From a virus: DNA of 37,965 nucleotides. The stretch spans positions 1-37,965 of the IMG/VR virus record IMGVR_UViG_3300006919_000150; one strand, given 5' to 3'. A model generated the notes under the pieces. It made no database searches. It saw nothing but the letters and a program-made list of their open reading frames with translations, and was not told the origin of the DNA. Shown piece after piece: positions 8,140 to 17,866 of the stretch. Each line of letters begins with the position of its first letter. Position 1 is the stretch's first letter. Both the position numbers and the translations under genes were made by a program.

Positions 8140-9957
8140 ATGGCTAAAAAAATAAATTACCAATCAAGAAACTTTGCCGATGTTAGAACAGAGTTGTTAA
8201 GTTTTGTTAAACAATACTACCCAGATATATTTAATGACTATAATGATGCTAGTGTTGGTATGATGCTTTTAGAACTTAACGCAGCTGTAGGTGATATGCT
8301 TTCATTTCACACTGACAGAATGTTTCAAGAAACACAAATAGACTTTGCACAAGAAAGAAGTTCAATCTTATCAATGGCTAGAACATTTGGACTTAAAGTT
8401 CCTGGTAAAAGACCTTCAGTAACCATTTGTGATTTTTCAGTTGTAGTACCAGTTTTTGGTGATACATTTGATGTTAGTTATTGTCCTATCATAGAAATTG
8501 GTGCTCAAGTATCTGGAGGTGGTAAAGTATTTGAAACTACAGATGAAATAGATTTTACTAGTCCATTCACAAGTGGAGGTATCCCAAATAGACTAGTAGT
8601 ACCAAATATAGATAATAATGGTAATATCGTTAGTTATACTTTAACTAAACGAGAAATGGTTACTAATGGTGTGACTAAAATATTTAAAAGAACATTATCG
8701 GATTCTGATGTAAGACCATTTTTTGAAGTTCTTTTACCAGATGATAATGTCTTATCTATAAATTCAATAATAACGTTAGAAGGTACAAGTTATAATAATA
8801 ACCCAACAACTGGAGAATTTTATAATGAAAATAATAGATGGTATGAAGTTAACGCTTTAGCAGATGACATTGTTTTTATTGAAGATTCAACTAGAATAAG
8901 TGATGATATAACAGTTAAACCAGGTAAATATAAAAGAGTTGACCAAAGGTTTATCAGAGAATATACTGACAACGGGTTTACTAAATTAATATTTGGTGGT
9001 GGTACTGAAGATATATCAGCACTTTGTGATTTTGATGTAAATAAATCGTTGGTAAATAGAATTGGTGATTTTATTAATAATACTTCTCTAGGTTTGACAG
9101 TAAGTGCTAATAAAACTCTTTTTGTTTCATACAGAGTAGGTGGTGGTGCTAATACAAACATTGGACCTAATACCATTAATACTGTTACTCAAAAAAATAT
9201 GAGTGTAAATGGTTCTGATAGTAGTATAAATCAAAGGGTTACCAATTCACTTAAAGTAAATAACCCATTACCAGCTTTAGGTGGTAAAGATGAGCCATCA
9301 GTTGAGGAATTAAGAAATTTAGTTAGGTATAATTTCTCTTCTCAAGAAAGATGTGTAACAATAGAAGATTACAAAACAAGGATAGGTTTAATGCCAGGTA
9401 GATTTGGAGCTCCATTTAGAAATAATGTTATGGAGATACAAAATAAAATTAAAGTATACACACTAGTTTTAGATGCCAACGGTGAATTAAGCACTTCTTT
9501 AACGTCAACACTTAGAGAAAACTTAGCAACATATTTATCTGATTATAGAATGATTAATGATTATATTGAAGTTGATAATGGTAAAGTATTCAATTTAGGT
9601 TTTGAAGTTGATTTATTTGTTGATAAGCAATTTTCTCAATCTGAAATTATAGCACAGGCAGCAACGACCATAACCAGTTATTTTGATATTAACAAATGGG
9701 GTATGGGTGACAATATATACATAGCCCAACTAATAGAACAAATTAATAATGTTCCTGGAGTTTTAAATGTAATTGACCTAAGAATTTATAATAAAGTTGG
9801 TCAAGGTAAATATTCATCTAATGAAGTACCTCAACCGTATATTGATGATGCCACAAGACAAATTGATTTATTAGGTGAGTATACTCTATTTGGTGACCCA
9901 ATAGGTATGTTTGAGATAAAAATACCGTCAACGGATATTAAAATTAGGGTTAAGTAA
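8140..9957 (+). CDS. Baseplate wedge protein gp6 / baseplate J-like
   Basis: A 605-aa protein (T4 gp6 is 660 aa). The N-terminus YQSRNFADVRTELLSFVKQYYPDIFNDYNDASVGMMLLEL and the following DMLSFHTDRMFQET are typical of gp6/J-like wedge proteins. The central part (about 100-330) is beta-rich, and a region around 385-420 (PSVEELRNLVRYNFSSQERCVTIEDYK) resembles the conserved J-domain 'LR..A...FR...RAVT..DY' pattern. Gp6 forms the inner ring of the baseplate with gp25. Starts 11 nt after gp25 with the A/T leader AAATTAATTATG. Confidence 0.87.
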   Translation: MAKKINYQSRNFADVRTELLSFVKQYYPDIFNDYNDASVGMMLLELNAAVGDMLSFHTDRMFQETQIDFAQERSSILSMARTFGLKVPGKRPSVTICDFSVVVPVFGDTFDVSYCPIIEIGAQVSGGGKVFETTDEIDFTSPFTSGGIPNRLVVPNIDNNGNIVSYTLTKREMVTNGVTKIFKRTLSDSDVRPFFEVLLPDDNVLSINSIITLEGTSYNNNPTTGEFYNENNRWYEVNALADDIVFIEDSTRISDDITVKPGKYKRVDQRFIREYTDNGFTKLIFGGGTEDISALCDFDVNKSLVNRIGDFINNTSLGLTVSANKTLFVSYRVGGGANTNIGPNTINTVTQKNMSVNGSDSSINQRVTNSLKVNNPLPALGGKDEPSVEELRNLVRYNFSSQERCVTIEDYKTRIGLMPGRFGAPFRNNVMEIQNKIKVYTLVLDANGELSTSLTSTLRENLATYLSDYRMINDYIEVDNGKVFNLGFEVDLFVDKQFSQSEIIAQAATTITSYFDINKWGMGDNIYIAQLIEQINNVPGVLNVIDLRIYNKVGQGKYSSNEVPQPYIDDATRQIDLLGEYTLFGDPIGMFEIKIPSTDIKIRVK

Positions 9958-9973
9958 TTTACTTTGTGATTTA

Positions 9974-10002
9974 AATTTGTTATATTTAGATTATAACAAA
10001 TT
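9974..10002. promoter_or_regulatory. Perfect 11-bp inverted repeat in the leader of the 138-aa membrane protein gene
   Basis: AATTTGTTATA (9974-9984) and TATAACAAATT (9992-10002) are perfect reverse complements around a 7-nt spacer TTTAGAT. No T run follows on the + strand, so it is not a standard terminator. It lies between the gp6-like stop (9957) and the ATG at 10017 and could be an operator or mRNA hairpin. A TATATTTA string (9981-9988) inside it resembles a weak Bacteroidota -7 element. Confidence 0.6.
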
Positions 10003-10016
10003 AAAAAATATATATT

Positions 10017-10433
10017 ATGGGTTGTAATAGTTGTAAAAGCAAAAATAAAACAAAAAATACTGAAAAAAAGGGTAATAATAAACCTAATTCAAATAATGTT
10101 GATAAGTCTAATGTTACTAAATCAAAGACTAAACTTACCTTAGATAAGATAGCTGTAAAAATTTTGGTAACAACATCAAAAGTTATCATATATTTAATAG
10201 GGATAGGTATTTCAATACCTGTAGTCATACCATTTACATTATACATATTATTTAAAACTATATTTTTGAATCAAGGGGTAGATGTTAGTGGTGCGTTACT
10301 AGCTATCGGTAAAACGATTACAAATAAAAGAGGTAATGCTGAAGATTATGACGATGATTACGATGATGCTGAATACGATGAAGCGGATTTTGAGCCTGTT
10401 GGGGTTGAAGATATAACAGATAAAAAAAGTTAA
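10017..10433 (+). CDS. Small membrane protein with CxxC N-terminus and acidic tail
   Basis: A 138-aa protein of no family I know. It starts MGCNSCKSKNK, a CxxC in a Lys/Asn-rich, probably disordered segment (1-40). One strongly hydrophobic segment lies at about 56-79 (VIIYLIGIGISIPVV and onwards), and residues 108-128 are almost entirely Asp/Glu/Tyr. One transmembrane helix with charged tails is predicted. It is unusual to find this between a gp6 wedge gene and a giant structural gene, and the next protein also contains a long hydrophobic stretch, so the two may act together at the host membrane or in virion assembly. Its stop (TAATGATGAATG) almost touches the next start. Confidence 0.75.
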   Translation: MGCNSCKSKNKTKNTEKKGNNKPNSNNVDKSNVTKSKTKLTLDKIAVKILVTTSKVIIYLIGIGISIPVVIPFTLYILFKTIFLNQGVDVSGALLAIGKTITNKRGNAEDYDDDYDDAEYDEADFEPVGVEDITDKKS

Positions 10434-10439
10434 TGATGA

Positions 10440-13400
10440 ATGTCAGATAATATTAGAATAAGGACAACAGTAGGTAGTAAAGATAAATCAGTCAATTTAA
10501 AAATTGACCAGAACTTTGATTTTATTGAAATATTATCGCTTAAAATATCCCAAGAGGATGCATATAGACGTTTTTGTTCTGATTATGGAGTTGCAGTTGG
10601 TAGAGTTACTGTTAATAATGGTTTAGGGGTTCCTAATGCTAAGGTATCTGTATTTATACCTATTGATGAAGAAGACGCTATAGACCCAGAAATACTAGGT
10701 CTTTACCCATACGAAGTTGTTGGAGATAAAGATGAAGATGGTATACCTTATAACTTATTAGCTAGAAGTAACAGAGGTAAGAGTGACAAATGTTTTACCC
10801 CAGTAGGTACATTCCCAAATAAAAGAGAAGTACAGGATAATCCAGAAATGGGTGAAATATTCTGTAAGTACTATAAATTTACTACCAGCACTAACAAGTC
10901 TGGAGATTTTATGTTCTTTGGGTTACCAGTAGGTAGCCATTTTATGCATGTTGATGCTGATGTATCAGATATTGGTTATTTATCCCAAAAACCATACGAT
11001 TTAATAAGAGAAGGTGTAAGTAAATTCAAGTTCGAATCAAATACTAAGTTTAAAAATAGAGAACAAGATAGTAAACCTACACAAATAAACACCATATCAC
11101 CAGTTACTGTTACTGTTTTACCTTTTTGGGGTGATACGGAAGAATGTAGTATAGGTATAACTAGAACTGATGTTGATTTATTAACTAGAATAGTACCGAG
11201 TGCTATATTTATGGGTTCAATAATCTCAGATAATGAGAAAAACTCAATTAACAAAAAGTGTAGACCTAGAAAGAAACTAGGTAGAATGGATGAAGTTATT
11301 ACTGGTGAAGGTCGAATAGAAATGCTTAGGAAGACCTCAAATGGTGGTATTGAAAGGTTCGATGTGGAAGGTGGTGAATTAATTGACGAACATGGTACAT
11401 GGGCCTTTCAAGTACCTATGAACCTAGACTTTATAACCACTTCTGAAGACGGTACAATAATACCTTCAGAAGACCCAACCAAAGGGATTCCAACAAGAGG
11501 TGAATATAGATTTAAAATATCTATGGCCGAAAGTGGTGGCGAAGGTAGACTTAGAACTAGAGCTAATTATTTAGTACCTCACAACCCTACTAGAATACAA
11601 GATGTTGATTATAGCTTTGATGGTACAACTAGAAATTCAAGTTTCGCGGAATTATTTTGGAATAAAATTTATACAGTTAAAAATCATTTACCAAGACTAC
11701 AACCAAATAAGAATGTTGAAAATAGAAATTTTGTAGGTATTAAAGATGTTGATAGCGGGAGTAGTAGTCCATTTCCTTTTAATAGATTAGATAATGACTT
11801 TAACCCTTTATTTGCTATTTTATGTATTATAATTAATATCATAGCATTTTTAGTTATCTTCTTCAATAGTGTTATAATCACACTATTAAATATTGTTTTA
11901 AGTATACTAAACGTGGTTCTTAGAGTTATATGTAATGTGCTTAAAGTTTTCTCTAGTCTTATTTGTGGTTTACTAGGAGCTATCCCAGACTGGATTCTAG
12001 AAGTAGATACGTGTTCGTGTAAAGAAGACGCATGTATAGGTTGTGGAGAAAATTGCGGCTGTAGATGTGATTGTCCTATTATACCTTATATACCTTATAT
12101 AACTCTAGGATGTAGTGATGATGATGAAAGAGTTTACGCTCCAGGTGGGTTTAGAAAGGCGTTACCAGACGCACCCTTTACTCCTGGTAGTTGTGATGGA
12201 TGTCCTTCTAGTAATTCTGTCTACCCATTTAAACTTGCATGGGAGGCAACCAAAGCAAACCAAACAGATACAAGCAACATGACTGAGGATGATGACCCAT
12301 CATGTAATTGCGACCCAGATAATTCTAATACATTAGATTTCTTTTATCCTAATGATGGTGTTGAAGGTCACTGTGCTCTGGAAACTATACCACCTGGTGA
12401 TGCTGGATGGACTAGTTGTATTACAATTTCACTAGCTGAATCATTAAACGTATTTAAATTTGACTTTTACAATGATTGGATTAACGGTACTCTTTATTCG
12501 TTTTTACTAAAATATAAACGTAAAAGAAATGGTAAAGAAAAGTTTTGTGAGGTCGATTGCGATGGTGATTCAGATAATAATTGTAAGAAAAATCATATTG
12601 TTGATTCTTGTGTGGCTGGGTTCCCACAAAATGCTGATTCTGGAATTTTAAATGATGGTGTTAATACTAAAACAACTGTCCAGGTAGAAGAAGGTTATAT
12701 AAAAAAATATGAGGATGAATTATTTTATGCTGCATACTCAAAGTTCGGTGTTAAAATGTGGGCAACTGATATTGTTAGTCTAGGAGCTATGACTGATTGC
12801 GATTGGCAAGGAATCCCAAAAATATATGAAGGGTTGGTAGACACATCATTTAATAAACCACCACTTACCGCAGAACGTGTTGATGATTCGGCTGAGATTG
12901 AAACTAGTGGATTCGATAATGATGGACCATACGGTTGTACTCAAGGTACTGGTAATAGTTCCTTAATAGGTGCAATAACATGTTTTGCTTTTTTAACTAA
13001 TGAAATAAACTGCGTTAACATACGTAGATTATGTGAAATAGGTGTAGGTCTAGATGAAATAAGAGAAGATAGTAATGATAACCCAATTCCAGTAGATAAT
13101 TTAATAAGTAATCAAGAAGTGGATAACCCATTTATTAGAGGTACATTTGCTTATGTTAATGGTTTAACACCAGTAGCAACTGATGGAAATCCAGCCCCAC
13201 CAGGATATTCTGGCAGTATTGGGGATTTAATACCATTTGTATTTTTTGATAAGGGTAATGGTGAAAGTAATGTGAACTTTCCAGATAGTAACCCATGGTT
13301 ATCAGATGCTAATTATGTTAATTTTAGAAATGTTAATACTAGTAAGGATGTGTGGCAATATGAAAATTCTTTTTATTTCTATTTTGGTTTAAGAAGAAGT

Positions 13401-15149
13401 GCCTTACAAAAAATGAAAAGAAAATACTTCACACCATGTAGAGATGAAAAAGAAGTAGATTTTTATTGCATATCAACCAATTTGGTTGAAGACGATAGTG
13501 ACCCAAATAACGGTACTGGAGAATTACAAATAGAAATGGTTGGAGGACTTGCGCCATATACATATCAGTGGACAGGACCAATAATTACAATTAATGGAAC
13601 ACCAACACAATACCCTTTAGGTAGTCCAAATACACCAACTCTTACAAATTTATTTGGTGGTACTTATACTGTAAAGGTTACCGATTCAATTGGTAATGTT
13701 AGTGACTGTTCATTCTTAATACCAGGACCAACTGGTATACTATGCTCAATAGATACTATACAACCAGTTCAACAGTTTGGTAGCTCCGATGGTGAAGTTG
13801 TAATAAATATTAGTGATGGGTTAGCACCATATACTTATGATTTAAAACTAGCTGGTGTATCAGTTGATAATGGCAGCACATCCAGTAACTCTATTACTAT
13901 AACTGGTCTAGCGGCTGGTAGTTATACTTTTGATGTTGTAGATTCTGGACAGGTTCAAACAACATGTTCACAGTCTTTTGAGGTAACTGAACCTGGTGAA
14001 TTTAGTATAACTGTTGAGAGTAAGGATTTTACATGTTTTAATAGTGTAGATAGTCAAATATCTATTAATACTAATGGTACTGGTACAGCCCCATTTGATT
14101 TTGAAATAACAGGACCCATAGGAGGTTCCCCAACTACTTATACTAATAGTAACGTTAATAATGTAGATGAGGGTACTTATAACATAGGTGCTATGGATGC
14201 AACTGGACAAATAGCTAATGCTTCTGGTGTTGTTATTTTAAGACCATCAGATATCAGCATCACCACTACACCTAGTAATGGGATAGTATATCTTGGGTGT
14301 AAAAATAGTACTAATGGTAGTTTTAAATTTTCAGTTAACGGAGGTACACCAGACGTTAATAACAAATATATAGTTGGGATTGAAACTTCTACTGGTTACC
14401 CTACTGGATATGACCCATCTTCTACATCACCTAATGTCATACAGAACACTCAATACACTATAAGTAATTTAGGTGCTAATAGTTTTTTTAACGGTCAAGG
14501 GAATATTAAAATTACCGTAACAGATGATAATGGATGTGAAAAAGAAAATGAAATAGTTGAAATAAGAACCCCTAAAATAGATTTAGTAGCTGGTAATTAT
14601 AGTATAAATCAAAATTTAGGTGTTCAAGCTGTATGGACTCCACCAACAGATACATCAGCTGGGTACCATACAATTGTGAGTAACGCTAATTGTAATGAGT
14701 TAAAGATTAAAGTAGAAGGCTTTAAGGGTGGTTGGGGTAATGAATACACTAATTATAATAGTTCTGGTATACCTACTAGTGGTCCACTAGGTAAGTATAG
14801 ATTTGAGTTACTTTACAGTTATAATGGTGCACCTTGGAGTGATACTGGTGAATTTCATATCTATGATACCGCCACTAACCTACCAAACGCTAGTGGTACA
14901 TTTCCACCATATATTTGGACAATTGGTAAATACTCTGATACACTTCAATACGGTGGTAAATTAGGTATACCAGGGATGAAGTATAAAGTTAGAGTTAAGT
15001 CTTATTTGTTATCAGACTCAAGTATATACTGTGAAACACATATGGCTGGACCAAATATACAAGTGAGGTGGAATGGCGGTACAAATGGCTTTAATGCTAT
15101 TAAGGCAAACTTATCATCTCAGACCCAATGTATAAACGCTAATTATTAA
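10440..15149 (+). CDS. Giant tail/baseplate protein with hydrophobic segment, Cys cluster and SprB-like repeats
   Basis: A 1569-aa protein. Residues 50-180 resemble a carboxypeptidase-regulatory/Cna-B-type Ig domain (VGRVTVNNGLGVPNAKVSVF, later GDFMFFGLPVGSHFMHV). Residues 456-520 form an almost uncharged hydrophobic stretch, long enough for two membrane helices. Residues 525-558 hold nine cysteines in CxC and CxxC spacing. Residues 1010-1378 contain four Ig-like repeats of SprB type, with GGLAPYTYQW, GGTYTVKVTDSIGNVSDC, DGLAPYTYDL, AAGSYTFDVVDSG and ITVTDDNGC as landmarks. The C-terminal 190 residues look beta-rich. Position between gp6 and further baseplate genes suggests a virion component that contacts the host surface. 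SprB repeats belong to gliding adhesins of Flavobacteriia; their use here is inferred to be surface or glycan binding. Function is unproven. Confidence 0.8.
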   Translation: MSDNIRIRTTVGSKDKSVNLKIDQNFDFIEILSLKISQEDAYRRFCSDYGVAVGRVTVNNGLGVPNAKVSVFIPIDEEDAIDPEILGLYPYEVVGDKDEDGIPYNLLARSNRGKSDKCFTPVGTFPNKREVQDNPEMGEIFCKYYKFTTSTNKSGDFMFFGLPVGSHFMHVDADVSDIGYLSQKPYDLIREGVSKFKFESNTKFKNREQDSKPTQINTISPVTVTVLPFWGDTEECSIGITRTDVDLLTRIVPSAIFMGSIISDNEKNSINKKCRPRKKLGRMDEVITGEGRIEMLRKTSNGGIERFDVEGGELIDEHGTWAFQVPMNLDFITTSEDGTIIPSEDPTKGIPTRGEYRFKISMAESGGEGRLRTRANYLVPHNPTRIQDVDYSFDGTTRNSSFAELFWNKIYTVKNHLPRLQPNKNVENRNFVGIKDVDSGSSSPFPFNRLDNDFNPLFAILCIIINIIAFLVIFFNSVIITLLNIVLSILNVVLRVICNVLKVFSSLICGLLGAIPDWILEVDTCSCKEDACIGCGENCGCRCDCPIIPYIPYITLGCSDDDERVYAPGGFRKALPDAPFTPGSCDGCPSSNSVYPFKLAWEATKANQTDTSNMTEDDDPSCNCDPDNSNTLDFFYPNDGVEGHCALETIPPGDAGWTSCITISLAESLNVFKFDFYNDWINGTLYSFLLKYKRKRNGKEKFCEVDCDGDSDNNCKKNHIVDSCVAGFPQNADSGILNDGVNTKTTVQVEEGYIKKYEDELFYAAYSKFGVKMWATDIVSLGAMTDCDWQGIPKIYEGLVDTSFNKPPLTAERVDDSAEIETSGFDNDGPYGCTQGTGNSSLIGAITCFAFLTNEINCVNIRRLCEIGVGLDEIREDSNDNPIPVDNLISNQEVDNPFIRGTFAYVNGLTPVATDGNPAPPGYSGSIGDLIPFVFFDKGNGESNVNFPDSNPWLSDANYVNFRNVNTSKDVWQYENSFYFYFGLRRSALQKMKRKYFTPCRDEKEVDFYCISTNLVEDDSDPNNGTGELQIEMVGGLAPYTYQWTGPIITINGTPTQYPLGSPNTPTLTNLFGGTYTVKVTDSIGNVSDCSFLIPGPTGILCSIDTIQPVQQFGSSDGEVVINISDGLAPYTYDLKLAGVSVDNGSTSSNSITITGLAAGSYTFDVVDSGQVQTTCSQSFEVTEPGEFSITVESKDFTCFNSVDSQISINTNGTGTAPFDFEITGPIGGSPTTYTNSNVNNVDEGTYNIGAMDATGQIANASGVVILRPSDISITTTPSNGIVYLGCKNSTNGSFKFSVNGGTPDVNNKYIVGIETSTGYPTGYDPSSTSPNVIQNTQYTISNLGANSFFNGQGNIKITVTDDNGCEKENEIVEIRTPKIDLVAGNYSINQNLGVQAVWTPPTDTSAGYHTIVSNANCNELKIKVEGFKGGWGNEYTNYNSSGIPTSGPLGKYRFELLYSYNGAPWSDTGEFHIYDTATNLPNASGTFPPYIWTIGKYSDTLQYGGKLGIPGMKYKVRVKSYLLSDSSIYCETHMAGPNIQVRWNGGTNGFNAIKANLSSQTQCINANY

Positions 15150-15159
15150 TTAACGAATA

Positions 15160-16905
15160 ATGATAGATAGAAAAAAACATAAGTTAAAAGAGTTTAATTC
15201 AAAACAGGACAATAACAAAGATACATTTGTTAATGTTAATCTTTCTGGTGAAAGAAATTTACTACCACCAGGTGAAATTAATCATATTGTAAACTCTGGA
15301 GATGAATTTAACGAAGAGCGTAAAGAATCTACGTTATATAGACTTATATTTACTGTTAATCCTATATTTAGTAATCCATTATTTAATGTAAATACAACTG
15401 GATACCAAGGTAGTTTTTTTAAACAAACAACTAGTAGTATTAAAAATAATTCATGGAAAACATTTAAAGAACTTGTATTTAGAAAAAATGTGTTGTCCCA
15501 AGATATTGACGAGGTGGCATATAATTATGAAGAATCAATAAATAGAAATTTATTAGAGAGAAATGGTTGGTTTGGTTTTAATGACCCAGATGTTACAAAA
15601 GCAGAACCATGTAAATTTTATGACATGGAACCAACTAGAAAAAGATTTGATTTAAATTCAAACGTTGCTAAGAATTGGGATATTTTAATTACATATCCTT
15701 CAAGTTCTGATGATACACATCATATAGTTCAGAATGGATTATTAATTGTTGATGCTAAATATGTGACTGTTGGTGCTAGAAAAATGTTAGCATTAGCGTC
15801 TAGTACTTTTCATGGTTTAACCAATGGTGATAGAGTTAAAGTTGAAGTCCCTTCATTAGGTTTGAATAGTACTTATAGAGTTGAGCGATTAGGACTTGAT
15901 GATGGTAGTTTAAAATATAATTATTTTGTTATTGATGTAAAAATTATTTCATTACCATCTAGTGTAACAGGTAGAATGAGAAGAAATTTCAATGGGGAAT
16001 TATCAACATATTATTTTAGAAAGGTAAAAAGTTTGATGATTAATAAAGATGATTATGATATCTATCCTCTTGCTTTTAGTGAAAGTGTTTATAATGACCA
16101 GATATACCAAATAGCGATAACAGAAGATTTAGATGTGCGTGATTTAAAAGATAATTTGGGTAGACCACTTAGTGAGTTGTTTATTACATTTATGAAAACA
16201 GATAGTGACCAAGGAAACAATAATAAATTTACTAACGTTTTATCTGGTGTTGATTTAGAATTTTTACAAGGCAATGTGAGTGATATAAATAACTCAAATA
16301 TTAGGGTTATGTATGGCGGTGCTGCACCATCATTACCAGATACTCACACACCATTAAGTGATAGCCCAATAGTTTTAGGTAATAATAGAGAATATTATCT
16401 AGATGTAGTTGAGTTCAACAGATTAGAACAAAGAGAAGTTGTGTTAGCTGATGTAATGCATAGGTTTAACACATATAATAGAGAAATAGCTAGTACATCT
16501 ACTGGAGATTCACCTAAAGGACCTAGAAAAGAAGGTTATACATATAAACCACACCATAGGGTAAAAATAAGAGAATACTCACTTTATGTTGAGCAAGGTG
16601 ATGAATCTACAGCTGGAATTCCAGATTATGCTGCCGATTTAGGGGATGGTAGATATTTATGGAGAGACCTACTAGATATTGGAGTTTTTGATGGTGAAGA
16701 TGATTTACTTGATTATCCATTTACGAATGGAGCTCATTATATTCACACAAATATATGTCTAATAAATGGTAGACAAGACCCATTTGGGGTGTATGGATTA
16801 TATTATGCTGGTAGTGGAAGTGGTGATAATTTTGACCCAGCTGACCCAAGAGGGGATGCAATAACAGATAAATGGATAACAAATATTGGCGATGACATAT
16901 GTTAA
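15160..16905 (+). CDS. Putative tail/baseplate structural protein
   Basis: A 581-aa protein without a family I can name. The first 60 residues are charged and probably disordered. The remainder is rich in beta-forming residues and Asn/Gly/Ser turns, typical of this virion module. Near the C-terminus it has YLWRDLLDIGVFD, DYPFTNGAHYIHTNICL and GRQDPFGVYGLYY, a compact aromatic region that may be an interaction domain. It starts 11 nt after the giant protein gene and overlaps the next gene, so the genes are probably translated together. Assignment as structural is from position, size and composition only. Confidence 0.7.
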   Translation: MIDRKKHKLKEFNSKQDNNKDTFVNVNLSGERNLLPPGEINHIVNSGDEFNEERKESTLYRLIFTVNPIFSNPLFNVNTTGYQGSFFKQTTSSIKNNSWKTFKELVFRKNVLSQDIDEVAYNYEESINRNLLERNGWFGFNDPDVTKAEPCKFYDMEPTRKRFDLNSNVAKNWDILITYPSSSDDTHHIVQNGLLIVDAKYVTVGARKMLALASSTFHGLTNGDRVKVEVPSLGLNSTYRVERLGLDDGSLKYNYFVIDVKIISLPSSVTGRMRRNFNGELSTYYFRKVKSLMINKDDYDIYPLAFSESVYNDQIYQIAITEDLDVRDLKDNLGRPLSELFITFMKTDSDQGNNNKFTNVLSGVDLEFLQGNVSDINNSNIRVMYGGAAPSLPDTHTPLSDSPIVLGNNREYYLDVVEFNRLEQREVVLADVMHRFNTYNREIASTSTGDSPKGPRKEGYTYKPHHRVKIREYSLYVEQGDESTAGIPDYAADLGDGRYLWRDLLDIGVFDGEDDLLDYPFTNGAHYIHTNICLINGRQDPFGVYGLYYAGSGSGDNFDPADPRGDAITDKWITNIGDDIC

Positions 16906-17866
16906 TAATTATAAAATAGCGTTTAAAGGTCTTAGTGGTAGCACAACTATTATAGACCCATCAACTGGTGAAGAAACAGTTACCAATGTAAACTCTATTA
17001 ATGTGCCTATAGGTCAGCTACCTAGAATGGCTGGTCAACAAGAAATTATTGACACTAAGTTTGTTGATGTAGAGGTTGAAAATTCTATCAATGCGATTTT
17101 CGATTATGAAAAAACTAAATTCATACCTAAAATGCGTAATGATAGTGATTGTAAAAATATAATATATAATATTAATTTTTTAGAAAGAAATGCTGCTACT
17201 GTTGCTTCACCACTTATACCAGGAGAACCTACTACACCTTTAACTTATTTAACTGATACCTTTTGGGGTAGTGATTTAGGTGATATAAACAAAAAGTTTG
17301 TTTATGATGATTTAAATTTTAAAAAAAATGTATTTACTAAATCTTTCTTAAGATTAGATTTTTATGATAGTGACATAGGTACATCACAAAGATTATTATC
17401 ATTTATAACATTGTACCCAAATATTAGTAAAGATGCCTACGCTATAAACCCAACAGTTGGGTTAGTGCCACAACCAGATGCTTATCCACTTAGATTTAGA
17501 CTAGGTAATTCTATTAAAGATAGAAATTTAAACGGTGAGGGATTTTTTATGTATTATTACAAAGATGAAGTACTACCAACAGTACCAAAAAATTTATACA
17601 TGAAAGCTGTATTTGCTAATGCTAAAACAGGTAAAGCAATAAGATTAATGTCTGGTAATAATCCAACAATAGGGATTTCTGATTTAGCTAAAACAACTAT
17701 AGGTACTTCAGATTTTAATTCACTATACACCAAGTACGAACTAGTTAGAACAACAGAAGGTTATTTTTATAAACTAGATAAAACTTATTCTCAGAACGTT
17801 TCTGAAACATTTGCTACTGGTGATAATACTATAACAGTTAATTTATACGAAATAAGCGCTGGATAA
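16892..17866 (+). CDS. Putative tail/baseplate structural protein
   Basis: A 324-aa protein, of unknown family. The start chosen is ATG at 16892 (MTYVNNYKIAFKG); the frame is open to a TTG at 16886, but ATG is the more usual codon. It overlaps the previous gene by 14 nt. The N-terminal part has GSTTIIDPSTGEE and a VPIGQLPRMAGQQEIIDTKFVDVEVE segment; the rest contains FLRLDFYDSD and SFITLYPNIS, beta-rich and likely part of a virion beta-sandwich. The stop overlaps the next ATG (TAATG), implying translational coupling with the 312-aa protein. Confidence 0.7.
   Translation: MTYVNNYKIAFKGLSGSTTIIDPSTGEETVTNVNSINVPIGQLPRMAGQQEIIDTKFVDVEVENSINAIFDYEKTKFIPKMRNDSDCKNIIYNINFLERNAATVASPLIPGEPTTPLTYLTDTFWGSDLGDINKKFVYDDLNFKKNVFTKSFLRLDFYDSDIGTSQRLLSFITLYPNISKDAYAINPTVGLVPQPDAYPLRFRLGNSIKDRNLNGEGFFMYYYKDEVLPTVPKNLYMKAVFANAKTGKAIRLMSGNNPTIGISDLAKTTIGTSDFNSLYTKYELVRTTEGYFYKLDKTYSQNVSETFATGDNTITVNLYEISAG

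Noticed and set aside
16886-16891. TTG start two codons upstream of the 324-aa structural protein
   Set aside because: The ATG at 16892 is in the same frame, only 6 nt later, and is the commoner start; nothing supports the TTG.
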